The notes below the pieces were generated by a model. That model saw nothing but the letters and a program-made list of their open reading frames with translations, did no database searches and had not been told where the DNA came from. Source: an uncultured Clostridium sp. (GTDB taxonomy: Bacteria; Bacillota; Clostridia; Lachnospirales; Lachnospiraceae). From it: DNA of 28,539 bases. The DNA is taken from positions 1-28,539 of the forward strand of contig URFM01000046.1 in assembly GCA_900547035.1 (NCBI GenBank), in the 5' to 3' direction. The stretch's first letter is position 1, and each line of letters starts with the position of its first letter. A program made the position numbers and the translations under genes. This document shows positions 1 through 8,482 of this stretch, one piece after another.

Positions 1-164
1 TAGTATACCATACCGCATCTGTTGACTGCAATCAAATATAAAAATCCGGGCATAAAAAACTCTGCCGGAGAGCCAATTACATGGCACCCCTGCAGAGGGA
101 ATTTCTCATTTTTAAATCATTCCGCTGTATGACCTGACTTTGACTCTCTCATGCAGTCCGCTGC

Positions 165-332
165 TCACACCGCATGACAAGCTTTAATTTTGGCAATGTC
201 ATCTGCCAGGCTCAGCAGGATATCCTGAATTCCGGATATCGGCATGTGGATTTCCTGCGCCAATTTATATGCGGAAATACCCATGGGCTCCATAAATTCT
301 TCCATTAAAATTTCCCCAATTGCAGGAGCCAT
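165..332 (-). pseudogene. HigA-type antitoxin remnant (internally deleted)
   Basis: A 55-codon frame starts at an ATG and ends in TGA. Its first ~40 residues (MAPAIGEILMEEFMEPMGIS, then AYKLAQEIHMPISGIQDIL) match the start of HigA-family XRE antitoxins, which bind DNA and neutralise a HigB RNase. The family is normally about 95-110 aa. Here the sequence jumps straight to LSLADDIAKIKA, which resembles the C-terminal tail, so the second half of the HTH is missing, and the usual HPGE motif near the start has lost HP. No HigB toxin is visible beside it. A GGAGG lies 13-17 bases before the ATG, so it might still be translated. The assignment rests on remembered family sequence. I am fairly sure of the family and treat the gene as non-functional. 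Confidence 0.55.
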
Positions 333-638
333 AATATAATCAGCCTTCAGAAGACCTCCTCTATTCCGTCTGTGTTGCTCCGGAACTATTTTATTTTAAT
401 GTATCCATTTTGCATAGACATGTCAACCGGGCATACAAAAATCCTGCTAAAATTCTTAGGGGCTCCCCCAGAGCGGAAAGCGCCGTTTTCTCCCCCTCCA
501 GTGCCTTCCAGAGCTTCCAGCAACCTTCACTATCCATAGATTCGTTTATACGCTATAATCACCCATGTAATGCAACGACGGATTTTCGGCCACGCAGAAA
601 ACCTGTTTTCACATTTCAAAAAGGAGAGATTCGATATT
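333..638. other. Intergenic region before the cell-wall-binding gene
   Basis: This 306-bp gap holds the ribosome binding site of the leftward HigA remnant and, at 531-559, a candidate rightward promoter for the repeat protein. I see no other gene, RNA or strong hairpin in it. Confidence 0.4.
531..559 (+). promoter_or_regulatory. Candidate promoter of the repeat-protein gene
   Basis: A perfect TATAAT at 554-559 is preceded, after a 17-bp spacer, by a poor -35 (TATCCA, 3 of 6 consensus). Transcription would start near 566, giving a leader of about 73 nt before the ATG at 639. Confidence 0.35.
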
Positions 639-2057
639 ATGAAGAAACACATGAAAGTTATGGCTGCATTATCCACTACCGCTCTGATGGCTGTATTTGC
701 TCCTGCTCTGGCAGAAAGCGGAAACGCCGCAACGGTGTACGCCGCTTCCGCTGGCTGGACCGAGGAAGACGGCGGCTGGGTGTACTACGATTCCGACGGG
801 TACCGCCTGACCGACACCTGGAAGAGAGAGGGAGACAGCTGGTATTACCTGGATTCCGACGGAATGCGGGCCAGCAATCTTCAGGTAGACGAGTATTACG
901 TAGGAGAAGACGGCAAGCGGGTAGCCAATACCTGGATTTCCATTGAAAATGAGGACTACAGCTATGGCGACGATGAGCCGGAATTTTACTGGTATTATTA
1001 TGGCAAAGACGGGAAAATGTCTGCTTCCCGATGGGTGAAGATTGACGGCCATTCCTACTATTTTAATGAAGAAGGACACATGATGACCGGCTCCGTCAAC
1101 ATTGACGGCGACAATTATTACCTGGGCGAAGAGGGAGACGGCAAAATGAAAACCGGCTGGATTCTTCTGGAGGACGAAACAGACGATCCCGATGTAACAG
1201 AGTCCTGGTTCTACTACGACCGGAACGGAAAACGGGTGGAAAATCAGGTAGATAAGAAAATTAACGGAGCTTACTATACCTTTGAGGACGGCCGTATGGT
1301 AACCGGATGGTATCGCCTTCCTCAGGAGACCGCAGACACAGAAAACGTATCTGCAGAAAATGCTGAGACCTCCGAGAATGTGGCCACTGAGAGCACCGCT
1401 TCCCAGGAGGGAAACGCAGCGGCCGTCTCTAAAGAAGAAAACGCAGGACTGTACCAGTATTACGATGAAGACGGCAAACGTGCTTCCGGCTGGAGAACCA
1501 TCGAGGGAATCGAGGGCTTAAGCCAGGAAGATGAAACCTACCGCTTCTATTTCAAGAACGGCAAACCCCATCACGCTGAGAGCGGCATCGAGCTGTTCAG
1601 CGTTGATTCCAAAAAGTATGCTTTCAACGCCAAGGGCGAGATGCTGACAGGCAAGCAGTCTATTACAGGGCAGGACGGAGTCACTGCCAACTACTACTTC
1701 GGTGAGGACGGAATCATGAGAACCGGCAAACAGGTAATTGAGGACGAGGATACCGGAGAGCGTCAGAACTGGTACTTTGAAACCGACGGTGCGGGCAAGG
1801 GCCGCGGCTACCATGGAATCAAGGACGGCGTACTGTATATCCAGGGCCTGCGTCAGGAGGCAGACCGTGATCTGCGCTACTCTCCGGTAGAGCTGGACGG
1901 AGTTTCCTACCTGGTAAATGTCAACGGAACCGTTCAGAAGGCCAGCTCCGGCTCCAAATCCTCTGTTCGCGAGGATTTAGGCAATGGATACAAAGATTTT
2001 GAGGACGAGGACGGCAATATCTGGGTTGTAAACACTCAGGGCCAGATTCAGGAGTAA
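639..2057 (+). CDS. Secreted cell-wall/choline-binding repeat protein
   Basis: The chosen ATG at 639 follows AAGGAGAG with 11-12 nt spacing and opens a typical Sec signal peptide: basic MKKHMK, a hydrophobic stretch, then Ala-rich residues ending near ALA or VYA around residues 24-35. An upstream in-frame start at 570 would bury the signal peptide. The mature ~435 residues are a string of aromatic, glycine-rich repeats of the choline/glucan-binding type, such as GGWVYYDSDGYRLTDTW, SWYYLDSDG and GHSYYFNEEGHMMTGS. A Glu/Ala/Ser-rich linker at about residues 230-265 interrupts them. Such repeats fold as a beta-solenoid and hold proteins on cell-wall polymers. No catalytic domain is visible, so it is either a purely adhesive or structural wall protein or a partner for another enzyme. 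The family call is firm; the ligand is unknown. Confidence 0.85.
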   Translation: MKKHMKVMAALSTTALMAVFAPALAESGNAATVYAASAGWTEEDGGWVYYDSDGYRLTDTWKREGDSWYYLDSDGMRASNLQVDEYYVGEDGKRVANTWISIENEDYSYGDDEPEFYWYYYGKDGKMSASRWVKIDGHSYYFNEEGHMMTGSVNIDGDNYYLGEEGDGKMKTGWILLEDETDDPDVTESWFYYDRNGKRVENQVDKKINGAYYTFEDGRMVTGWYRLPQETADTENVSAENAETSENVATESTASQEGNAAAVSKEENAGLYQYYDEDGKRASGWRTIEGIEGLSQEDETYRFYFKNGKPHHAESGIELFSVDSKKYAFNAKGEMLTGKQSITGQDGVTANYYFGEDGIMRTGKQVIEDEDTGERQNWYFETDGAGKGRGYHGIKDGVLYIQGLRQEADRDLRYSPVELDGVSYLVNVNGTVQKASSGSKSSVREDLGNGYKDFEDEDGNIWVVNTQGQIQE

Positions 2058-2186
2058 GAACCCCTTCATCAATCCAAACTTCTCCCGCCTGTTTGCAGGC
2101 AGAAACAACCAATACTTTCATCCGTTCACCCCAGGAGCGGCCGCGCGAAATTCTTCACCGGCTCTCCCAAAGGGAGAAGCATTCGA

Positions 2187-2217
2187 CAGCAGGGCCCGGA
2201 AAACCCTGCTGTTTTTT
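2187..2217 (+). terminator. Rho-independent terminator of the repeat-protein gene
   Basis: CAGCAGGG (2187-2194) pairs perfectly with CCCTGCTG (2204-2211) across a 9-nt loop, and six T follow at once. It lies 130 bp after the stop at 2057 and closes that transcription unit. The rest of the 2058-2361 gap holds only the candidate promoter at 2246-2276. Confidence 0.9.
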
Positions 2218-2245
2218 GCGGTCAGCTTTGTGCATTGTGACGAAA

Positions 2246-2276
2246 TTTACATATTTTTCAAGAAAATCGGTATATT
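2246..2276 (+). promoter_or_regulatory. Candidate promoter of the zinc-ribbon gene
   Basis: TTTACA (2246-2251) and TATATT (2271-2276) are each one base from consensus, but the 19-bp spacer is long. The stretch is AT-rich, so chance matches are likely. Confidence 0.3.
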
Positions 2277-2361
2277 TTGCAAAGTTCTTCGTTATACATT
2301 ATCGTGTAGGGGGGAATTTCCTTCCTCTAACGGAAAAGTAATGGAAAGAGAGGATTTTTCA

Positions 2362-2850
2362 ATGCGAGAACTTGCCGTGTTTTACTGCCCTAAGTGCGGA
2401 CATTATGCCTACTATCAGACCTCCAGGCATCCGCTGTGCCCGAAATGCGGCGGCAGCGTACCCATGTGCATGCTGAGAATGTACTATACGGAATTCATGA
2501 AAATGACCTGCGAAGAACGGGACAATTATCTGTCCAAAGAAATGTTGAAACGCAACCCTTCGATCCTCCAACGGGTCTCCGCTTCCCGGAAACGTTTCAA
2601 CAGCAGGGAAACCATTGCGGAGCTCTGTACTGTTATTATGGATTTGGATGCGGAAAATAAGGTTTTAAGCGATACCGTCAATTGGATGCACGATACCATA
2701 TGGAACATGTTGAGACAGCAGCAGGCCTCCGGCAGCAGACCATCCGGAACCAATGGCGGCTGGCAGCCTGTGGACGAGGCCGACAGCAGCTCCTGTGAAG
2801 CCGCTGTCACAGAAGAGCTGCGGGAAAATGACGCAAAAATAGAGGCGTAG
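2362..2850 (+). CDS. Small zinc-ribbon protein of unknown function
   Basis: The ATG at 2362 follows GAGAGG with 7-nt spacing; the in-frame ATG at 2341 has no good ribosome binding site. The 162-aa product begins with a treble-clef/zinc-ribbon pair, CPKCGHYAYY then CPKCGG (about residues 8-31), so one zinc ion is probably bound by four cysteines. The rest is charged and helical, with a hydrophobic amphipathic stretch around residues 95-120 and a Ser/Gly-rich, disordered-looking tail. No membrane segment or enzyme motif is visible. It precedes a cytidylate-kinase-like gene by 65 bp on the same strand, but a TATAAT box lies between them, so they may not form one operon. I do not recognise a named family; a nucleic-acid or protein-binding adaptor is a guess. 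Confidence 0.7.
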   Translation: MRELAVFYCPKCGHYAYYQTSRHPLCPKCGGSVPMCMLRMYYTEFMKMTCEERDNYLSKEMLKRNPSILQRVSASRKRFNSRETIAELCTVIMDLDAENKVLSDTVNWMHDTIWNMLRQQQASGSRPSGTNGGWQPVDEADSSSCEAAVTEELRENDAKIEA

Positions 2851-2851
2851 C

Positions 2852-2880
2852 TACCATTTTTTCTGATTATAGTGTATAAT
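2852..2880 (+). promoter_or_regulatory. Candidate promoter of the cytidylate-kinase-like gene
   Basis: There is a perfect TATAAT at 2875-2880 with TG just before it. The hexamer 17 bp upstream (TACCAT) is a weak -35. A start near 2887 would leave a leader of about 29 nt. Confidence 0.35.
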
Positions 2881-2915
2881 TTTCTTAACAGTTCAGAAGA
2901 GAAAGGAGTGTGCCT

Positions 2916-3518
2916 ATGAGTTACAAAATCATCACCATTGCCCGACAGTTTGGAAGCGGCGGACACGAGGTTGGCGAACGGCTTTCCAAACGGCTCAGGA
3001 TTCCTCTTTATGACCGTTCCCTGGTAGAGATGGCCGCCAGAGAGCTGGAGCTCTCCCCGATCAGCGTGGAAAAGGTGGACGAGAGCGCTCTGCATTCATT
3101 TCTGCGCACCTACCATGTACCCGAAGACCCCAAAGCCGCGGCCCGGTACGGCCTGCCTTTGACGGACAACACCTACCTGGTCCAGACCGCCCTGATTAAA
3201 AAGCTGGCCTCCCAGGGCCCCTGCATCATCGTGGGACGGTGCGGCAACCATATCCTGCGGGACCATCCGGGGCTCATCGACGTATTCCTCTGCGCCTCCA
3301 AAAAAGACCGCATCGCCCGCATTATGCAGCGGTACGAAATCCCGGAGAAGGACGCCGCCAGCGCCGTGCGCAGCACGGACCAGCGGCGCAGGCAGTATTA
3401 TGAAACCTATGCGAAGGGAGAATGGGGAAGTATTGAAGAGCACCAATTGCTGATGAATGTGAGTATCCTGGGGATGGAGAAGGTGGTGGATATTTTAGCG
3501 GGGATGTATGAGGGTTAA
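2916..3518 (+). CDS. Cytidylate-kinase-like family protein
   Basis: The ATG at 2916 sits 7 nt after AAAGGAG; a GTG six bases earlier is less well placed. The 200-aa product begins IITIARQFGSGGHEVGERLS, the GSGG phosphate-binding loop of the cytidylate-kinase-like P-loop family (Pfam AAA_26). GRCGNHIL (about residues 107-114) and DQRRRQYYETYA (about residues 154-165) match its later conserved segments. True Cmk phosphorylates CMP/dCMP. Members of this shorter family are widespread in Clostridia beside other functions, and their substrate is mostly unproven. Its stop codon overlaps the stop of the convergent ABC gene: TTAA at 3515-3518 serves both, leaving no room for a terminator. The family is firm, the substrate uncertain. 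Confidence 0.8.
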   Translation: MSYKIITIARQFGSGGHEVGERLSKRLRIPLYDRSLVEMAARELELSPISVEKVDESALHSFLRTYHVPEDPKAAARYGLPLTDNTYLVQTALIKKLASQGPCIIVGRCGNHILRDHPGLIDVFLCASKKDRIARIMQRYEIPEKDAASAVRSTDQRRRQYYETYAKGEWGSIEEHQLLMNVSILGMEKVVDILAGMYEG

Positions 3519-4960
3519 GGAATAGGAGGCGGAAATTTCAGACTGCAGTTTTTCAGAAGATAAACCCGGTCGCACAGTTCGTAAATCTCCTTTTTGTTGG
3601 GCGACAAGAGAATCATACCTGTCTGTGAGGAATGAATCTGATTGATCACCCGCAGCATACTATCCCTGATAATCAGATCCGACTCGGACAGCACATTGTG
3701 AAGGATCAAAACTTTGGAGCGTTTCAGAATCCATCGGTAAATGGTGACCAGAAAACGTGTATTTCCATCCAGCTTCTCAATTCTCTTTTTAAGATCCCGG
3801 GAGGGAATTCCCAGCTGCGCCGCCACATCCAGCACTACCGCCTGCTCCAGCTTACGGTTAATCCTGCTGTAGCGGCTGAAGCGCTCCAGACTTGCGATGG
3901 TCAGGTTCTCCGCCAGAGTCAGTTTTGGAAATACTCCCTTTTCCCGGGACTCCACATAGCCGATTCCCTGACGAATCATATGCATTCTTCCTCCGGAAAG
4001 CTGAAGGGGTTTCCCGCACAAATACGCCTTGCCTTCCTTGACCTGCGTGATGCCGCATAGCAGATCATACAATCGGCTGCAGATTCCGTGATCCTCGTCC
4101 CAAAATCCTAATACCTCCCCCTTGTTCAAATAAAAGCTGAATTCTTCAAAGCCCCCTCCAGAGATCCTCTCCATTAAAAGGGCTGGCTCTGTCTTTTGTG
4201 GCTGAGAAAAGGTAGTTTTCCTAGTATCCGGAATCCGGTAATCTCCCATCTGGACTTTCTGCACCCATTCCCTGTTCCATTTCCCTCCGTCAAAAACCGC
4301 TTCCACCCTGCCGCTGCGCATCACCGCCAGGGTATCTGCCATCCCGGCCAATCGCTCGTAACTGGGGTCCAGTACGATCACCGCCATCCCTCGTTTTTTC
4401 AAACAGATTAACAGGCGGTTCAGCTGTTCCAATTCCTGTCTGGTATATCCGCCCGCAATGTGATCCAGAACCAGTACCTCTCCATTCATATAGCAGGCCC
4501 GCGCTATTTCAATCATATGGCAGTCAGACAGTGACATATCAGACAATGGTTTGCGGCAGTCAATCGGAAGATTCAGCTCTTTCAGAACTTTCTCCGCTTT
4601 TCTTTTTTGCTCTCTGGAAGGAAAACTAAGGCCAAAACGGAGGTTTTTCTCTCCAATGCATATATTTTCCACCAGACTCAAGCTCTTCAGTAAAATCGGG
4701 CGGTCTTCTATGGTATAAATACCTCTCTGATGGGCCTGGGCAATATTTTTTAATTCTGCTGGTTCATTATGAATATACAATGTCCCCTTCTCAATTCTGC
4801 TTCTGCCGGAAAGAATTCCCGATACAGAGGCAATGCCGGAATCCACTAACCCAGTAATACCGATCGTTTCTCCTCCAAAGACAACAATGCTGAAATCTTT
4901 CAATCCTCCCATGCTGCCATCTGCCCAAAGGCCCTCAGCCCGTACTATTTCTGTTTTCAT
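3515..4960 (-). CDS. RbsA-like double-ABC protein lacking catalytic residues
   Basis: The 481-aa product aligns in layout with RbsA/MglA sugar-importer ATPases: two ABC domains (about 1-240 and 255-475), with EIARACYMNGEVLVLD and MGDYRIPD-like linkers in register. The active-site motifs are lost in both halves. Walker A should read GENGAGKST-like, but residues 37-45 read GLVDSGIAS and 285-295 read GFWDEDHGICS, both without the lysine. Walker B reads VLVLDHIAGG (162-171) and VLILHNVLSE (417-426), without the catalytic Glu. The LSGGQ motifs and switch His are also gone. It therefore probably neither binds nor hydrolyses ATP normally. Its start overlaps the kinase gene end by 26 nt, suggesting coupled translation and a signalling or scaffolding role with the YesM/YesN pair. 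The frame is intact and the fold well kept, so it is unlikely to be a pseudogene. Confidence 0.8.
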   Translation of the reverse strand: MKTEIVRAEGLWADGSMGGLKDFSIVVFGGETIGITGLVDSGIASVSGILSGRSRIEKGTLYIHNEPAELKNIAQAHQRGIYTIEDRPILLKSLSLVENICIGEKNLRFGLSFPSREQKRKAEKVLKELNLPIDCRKPLSDMSLSDCHMIEIARACYMNGEVLVLDHIAGGYTRQELEQLNRLLICLKKRGMAVIVLDPSYERLAGMADTLAVMRSGRVEAVFDGGKWNREWVQKVQMGDYRIPDTRKTTFSQPQKTEPALLMERISGGGFEEFSFYLNKGEVLGFWDEDHGICSRLYDLLCGITQVKEGKAYLCGKPLQLSGGRMHMIRQGIGYVESREKGVFPKLTLAENLTIASLERFSRYSRINRKLEQAVVLDVAAQLGIPSRDLKKRIEKLDGNTRFLVTIYRWILKRSKVLILHNVLSESDLIIRDSMLRVINQIHSSQTGMILLSPNKKEIYELCDRVYLLKNCSLKFPPPIP

Positions 4961-5882
4961 TAAGAGGAAGTGTCACCTCCACAATAGTTCCCACATCCTT
5001 GGTACTCATTACATTCAGACCATAGGGTTCTCCATAATAAAATTTCAGTCGCTGATTCACATTTCTTAGAGCGATGCCAAAATTTCGTTTTCCGTTTGAC
5101 CGCTCCTCCCCGTCTCTCCCGGATAAATTCATGCGGATTTCCTGCAGCCTTCGCTCCTCCATCCCAATTCCATTATCACTGATCCGCATCACGATATGAT
5201 AATCTGTCATAAAAGCGCAGAATCTGACCACGCCGCCTCCCAGCTTCTGCTCCAGCCCATGGCTGATGGCATTCTCAATGATCGGCTGAATGGTCAGAAT
5301 CGGAATCCGATAGCTCAGGACTTCCGGATCCTGTATCTCTTCATGATAAACTACCTTATTCGGAAAACGGTACTGCTGAATCTGCAGGTAACTTCGTACA
5401 TGCTTCAGCTCCTCTTCCAAAGTAGCCATCTCTCCAGGCTTGGAAATACTGTAGCGAAACAAGGAGGACAGCGCTTCCGTCATATCCGCAATTTCCTCCA
5501 CGCCTTTAGTCATTGCGATTCCCCGGATGGTTTCCAGGGTGTTGTAAAGGAAATGGGGGTTGATCTGGCTTTGAAGCGCATGCATTTCCGCCTGTACCCG
5601 CATATTTTCCGCTCGGTATTCATTTTTCATGGCGGACTCCGCAGTATCTAGAATCCGGCAGATGGGATCGGATACTCTTTTTTTCGACAATCGTCCAATC
5701 CACAGAAGCACTGCCAGTCCCGCTGTCGTAATCCCCAAAATCAGCTCTTTCTTCCCAATTGTCAGAGCAAGCAGGGCCGAAGCCAGGATCACCAGTCCTG
5801 CAGTCAACAGCTGAATCAGCAGCAGTCTTCTCACTTTTTCTTTTAAATTCTCCCTGTTTCGGCTTACCACTTTCTCCCTCAT
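4935..5882 (-). CDS. YesM-type sensor histidine kinase without an external sensor domain
   Basis: The 315-aa protein has two hydrophobic membrane segments (about residues 19-42 and 46-63) separated by only a few residues, then a cytoplasmic kinase. The His_kinase signature QSQINPHFLYNTLE gives the phospho-acceptor His110. IQPIIENAISHGLEQ is the N box and ISDNGIGM the G1 box of the ATP-binding domain. Classical YesM proteins are near 550-600 aa with a large extracellular Cache-like domain; this one has none, so it cannot sense a ligand outside the cell alone. It overlaps the regulator gene by 4 nt (ATGA at 5879-5882) and the degenerate ABC gene by 26 nt. It would phosphorylate the YesN-type regulator, with input perhaps from the transporter or the inactive ABC protein. 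Confidence 0.9.
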   Translation of the reverse strand: MREKVVSRNRENLKEKVRRLLLIQLLTAGLVILASALLALTIGKKELILGITTAGLAVLLWIGRLSKKRVSDPICRILDTAESAMKNEYRAENMRVQAEMHALQSQINPHFLYNTLETIRGIAMTKGVEEIADMTEALSSLFRYSISKPGEMATLEEELKHVRSYLQIQQYRFPNKVVYHEEIQDPEVLSYRIPILTIQPIIENAISHGLEQKLGGGVVRFCAFMTDYHIVMRISDNGIGMEERRLQEIRMNLSGRDGEERSNGKRNFGIALRNVNQRLKFYYGEPYGLNVMSTKDVGTIVEVTLPLNENRNSTG

Positions 5883-7492
5883 TTGGCGTAAAACCTTCTG
5901 TATTCCACCGGTTTAATCCCTACAATTTTTATAAACAGTTTACTGAAATACCGGGCGTCCACATATCCAACCGCATAAGCCACCTCGTTGATCGTCAAAT
6001 CCGTGGTGCGAATCAGCTCCTTTGCTTTTTCAATCCGAAGCTGAATCAGGTAATTGGTAGGCGTCATTCCCGTCTCCTTTTTGAAAATCGTGCTGATGTA
6101 TGCCCCGGTTAATCCTACCTGAGCGGCTATTTTTTCCAGATTAATCTCATCCCGTATGTGTTCTTTCAGATACGCCTGCACCTTCCGCACCGCCCGGCTG
6201 TTTTTCTCCGTCTTCCTGCCAATGCAGTTTTCAATCATCTGCCGGCAGTGATGAAGGCAGAAGGCGATGATCTGTTCCTGGTCCATACAGCCATCCAGAC
6301 TTTTCTCCAGCGTCCGGACTTCTTGTGTCCTCTCTTCTTCCAAGTCTTCCCCTTCTTCGCTGCTTCCGGTAATTGAGTCAACCAGTTCTAAAAGTCCGCA
6401 TACCTGATTTTTCAGCTGGTATACCGGCTGATCTCTCCGGGATACTTCTTCCAGATATCTTTCCAACATTCCCTCTGCCCTCTGTCCGCTCAGCGTCAGA
6501 ATTTCCTTCCGTATTTTCTCACATGCCTCCTCTCCGATCGTTCCCTGCTCTTCCCCATTTTCCTTCACATCCCGTTCATAATACAGAAATCGGCCGCAGC
6601 CTTTTCTCAGCCTCTGCCACAGAGTCCGGTCCGCCGTAACAAAACAGTCTTTCAGATGCGTCAGATCCTCAGCTGCCTTTCCCATAGCAGCAGTCACAAT
6701 AAACGGATAGAACCGCGGAGTTTTTTCCAGAAAATTTTTTTCCAAAAGCTCCCGGATTCGGTCCATATCCTCCCGGGAATCGGTGCGGATCAGAACATAA
6801 TTTCGGCTGCCCGCACAGAACTCTTCCAGTTCCTGACAAAGGCTTCCGATGCTGCGAATATACTGCTTGGAAATCAACTCCGCATTTCTCTGGATAAAGA
6901 ACTCTTCCGCCTCCTCCAGTTCCGTGTCCAGCTTGATGATAACCGCATTATAAATTCCCTCACCCGGCAGAAAGCCGCCGGAGTATTTTTCTATATTCTC
7001 CAGCGGTCTGCCCTTCTCTATATAATCAATGCAGCGCATCAGAAGCTCTTTGCGCAAAAAGCTCTGATTCCTGGCCAGCTGTTCCTCGGCAATGGCCAGC
7101 CGCTCCCGAATCTGGTTTGAATTTTTCTGTTTTTCATATACCCCCATAATCAGCTGGTTTAAGTCTTCCCGGTTAATGGGTTTCAGCAGATAATCCAGAA
7201 CGCCATAGCGGATGGCGCTCCTGGCATAGTTAAAATCACGGTACCCGCTGACCAAAATAAACTCGCAGGGCAGGCCCTCCTCCCTGGCTTTTTGAACCAA
7301 TTCTACGCCGCTTAAGCCGGGCATTCGGATGTCTGTAATCACGATGTCCGGCTTAATGCGCTTCATCAGCTCGTAGGCCCGGTTTCCGTCGTCGGCTTCT
7401 CCAATCACCTCCGCCGGAATGGCCGGGTCGATCAATCGTTTAATCAGCTGAATAATTCCAATTTCGTCGTCTACTACTAAAATCCTTAACAA
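5879..7492 (-). CDS. YesN-type response regulator (REC plus AraC HTH)
   Basis: This 537-aa protein starts at a TTG preceded by GGGGGAAAT. The receiver domain (about 1-120) has the acidic pair D8/D9, phospho-acceptor D54 in IVITDIRMPG, and the conserved Lys in YLLKPI. A long middle region (about 130-420) is the usual poorly conserved helical part. The C-terminal ~100 residues form an AraC double HTH (INLEKIAAQVGLTGAYISTI and LTINEVAYAVGYVDARYFSK). Phosphorylated YesN-type regulators activate sugar-uptake genes. The 21-bp-period direct repeat beside the operon promoter (12187-12220) is the natural candidate site, which would make it an autoregulator. It lies 13 bp after the permease gene. The partner kinase follows with a 4-nt overlap. 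Confidence 0.92.
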   Translation of the reverse strand: MLRILVVDDEIGIIQLIKRLIDPAIPAEVIGEADDGNRAYELMKRIKPDIVITDIRMPGLSGVELVQKAREEGLPCEFILVSGYRDFNYARSAIRYGVLDYLLKPINREDLNQLIMGVYEKQKNSNQIRERLAIAEEQLARNQSFLRKELLMRCIDYIEKGRPLENIEKYSGGFLPGEGIYNAVIIKLDTELEEAEEFFIQRNAELISKQYIRSIGSLCQELEEFCAGSRNYVLIRTDSREDMDRIRELLEKNFLEKTPRFYPFIVTAAMGKAAEDLTHLKDCFVTADRTLWQRLRKGCGRFLYYERDVKENGEEQGTIGEEACEKIRKEILTLSGQRAEGMLERYLEEVSRRDQPVYQLKNQVCGLLELVDSITGSSEEGEDLEEERTQEVRTLEKSLDGCMDQEQIIAFCLHHCRQMIENCIGRKTEKNSRAVRKVQAYLKEHIRDEINLEKIAAQVGLTGAYISTIFKKETGMTPTNYLIQLRIEKAKELIRTTDLTINEVAYAVGYVDARYFSKLFIKIVGIKPVEYRRFYAK

Positions 7493-7505
7493 AATTTCCC
7501 CCGTC

Positions 7506-8468
7506 TCAACTTTTACTTGCTCTCTGAGTCGCGAAGCCGTCCAGAGCTACCGCAAAAAGGATAAACAGGCCGATGACCACCTGATGCCAGAAGGTATTTA
7601 CATTTAAAAGGCTCAGTCCATTCTTAATGGTAGCCATCAGAATCGCCCCCAGAGCGGTTCCGAACATATTTCCCTTTCCTCCCGACATGCTGGTCCCGCC
7701 GATTACCGTAGCCGCAATTGCGTCCATCTCATAAGCATTTCCCGCCGTAGGGATTGCCGCCTCGCTTCTGGAAGCCAGGATGATCCCGGCAATGGCGCAG
7801 AAAACTCCGCTCAGCACAAATACCAGAATTTTAATCTTGTCTACATTGATGCCTACCAGCTGGGCCGCCTCCTCGTTGCTGCCAATGGACACCGTATACC
7901 GGCCGAACTTTGTTTTATAGAACAGGTAGGCGCTGACCACTAAAATCAAAATGGTCAAAATGATGGGTACCGGGATCATGCCGATATAGCCCTGTCCGAA
8001 AAACTGGATTTCCGGGTATTTTAAACCATAGAGAGGAATTCCCTCCGTATAAACATAGATCAGCCCGCGGATAATGCTCATGGTTCCCAGCGTGGCGATG
8101 AAATAGGCCATGCGCAGCTTCGTCACCAGAATTCCGTTAATAAAGCCGATCAGTGCCCCTAGCAAAATCACCACCAGAATAGCCAGGTAGATATTCTGCC
8201 CGTCTAAAATCATAGCGGCCAGCACCATCCCGGCAATTCCTACGGTAGAACCCACCGACAGATCGATGCCGCCCATGGAAATCACAAAGGTCATAGCAAA
8301 GCCTACAATAGCAGTATAAACCGCCTGACGGATTCCTACCATAATATTTGAAAATTTTAGAAAATTCGGGCAGGCGATGCTCAAAAACACAAAAACAACC
8401 AGGTACACCGCCACAATTCCGATGCCGTCCATATTCATGATCCGTTTTAAAATATTTTTCTCTTTCAT
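7506..8468 (-). CDS. RbsC-type sugar ABC importer permease
   Basis: The 320-aa hydrophobic protein has about eight to ten membrane helices and the BPD_transp_2 hallmarks VISMGGIDLSVGSTVGIAGM (about residues 62-81) and VIGGTSMSGGKGNMFGTALG near the C-terminal third. These are typical of RbsC/XylH/MglC permeases. It would form the membrane channel as a dimer, driven by the RbsA-type ATPase encoded 14 bp upstream. Its ATG follows AGGAGAG at good spacing. Residues do not reveal which sugar is moved; ribose, xylose, galactose or a sugar-like compound are all possible. Confidence 0.93.
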   Translation of the reverse strand: MKEKNILKRIMNMDGIGIVAVYLVVFVFLSIACPNFLKFSNIMVGIRQAVYTAIVGFAMTFVISMGGIDLSVGSTVGIAGMVLAAMILDGQNIYLAILVVILLGALIGFINGILVTKLRMAYFIATLGTMSIIRGLIYVYTEGIPLYGLKYPEIQFFGQGYIGMIPVPIILTILILVVSAYLFYKTKFGRYTVSIGSNEEAAQLVGINVDKIKILVFVLSGVFCAIAGIILASRSEAAIPTAGNAYEMDAIAATVIGGTSMSGGKGNMFGTALGAILMATIKNGLSLLNVNTFWHQVVIGLFILFAVALDGFATQRASKS

Positions 8469-8482
8469 GTTCCGCTCTCCTG

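Noticed and set aside
1..164. Possible gene at the left edge
   Set aside because: Both strands are broken by stops and show no coding pattern.
410..946. Open frame overlapping the start of the cell-wall repeat protein
   Set aside because: Arg-rich out-of-frame shadow of the repeat protein; no domain or ribosome binding site.
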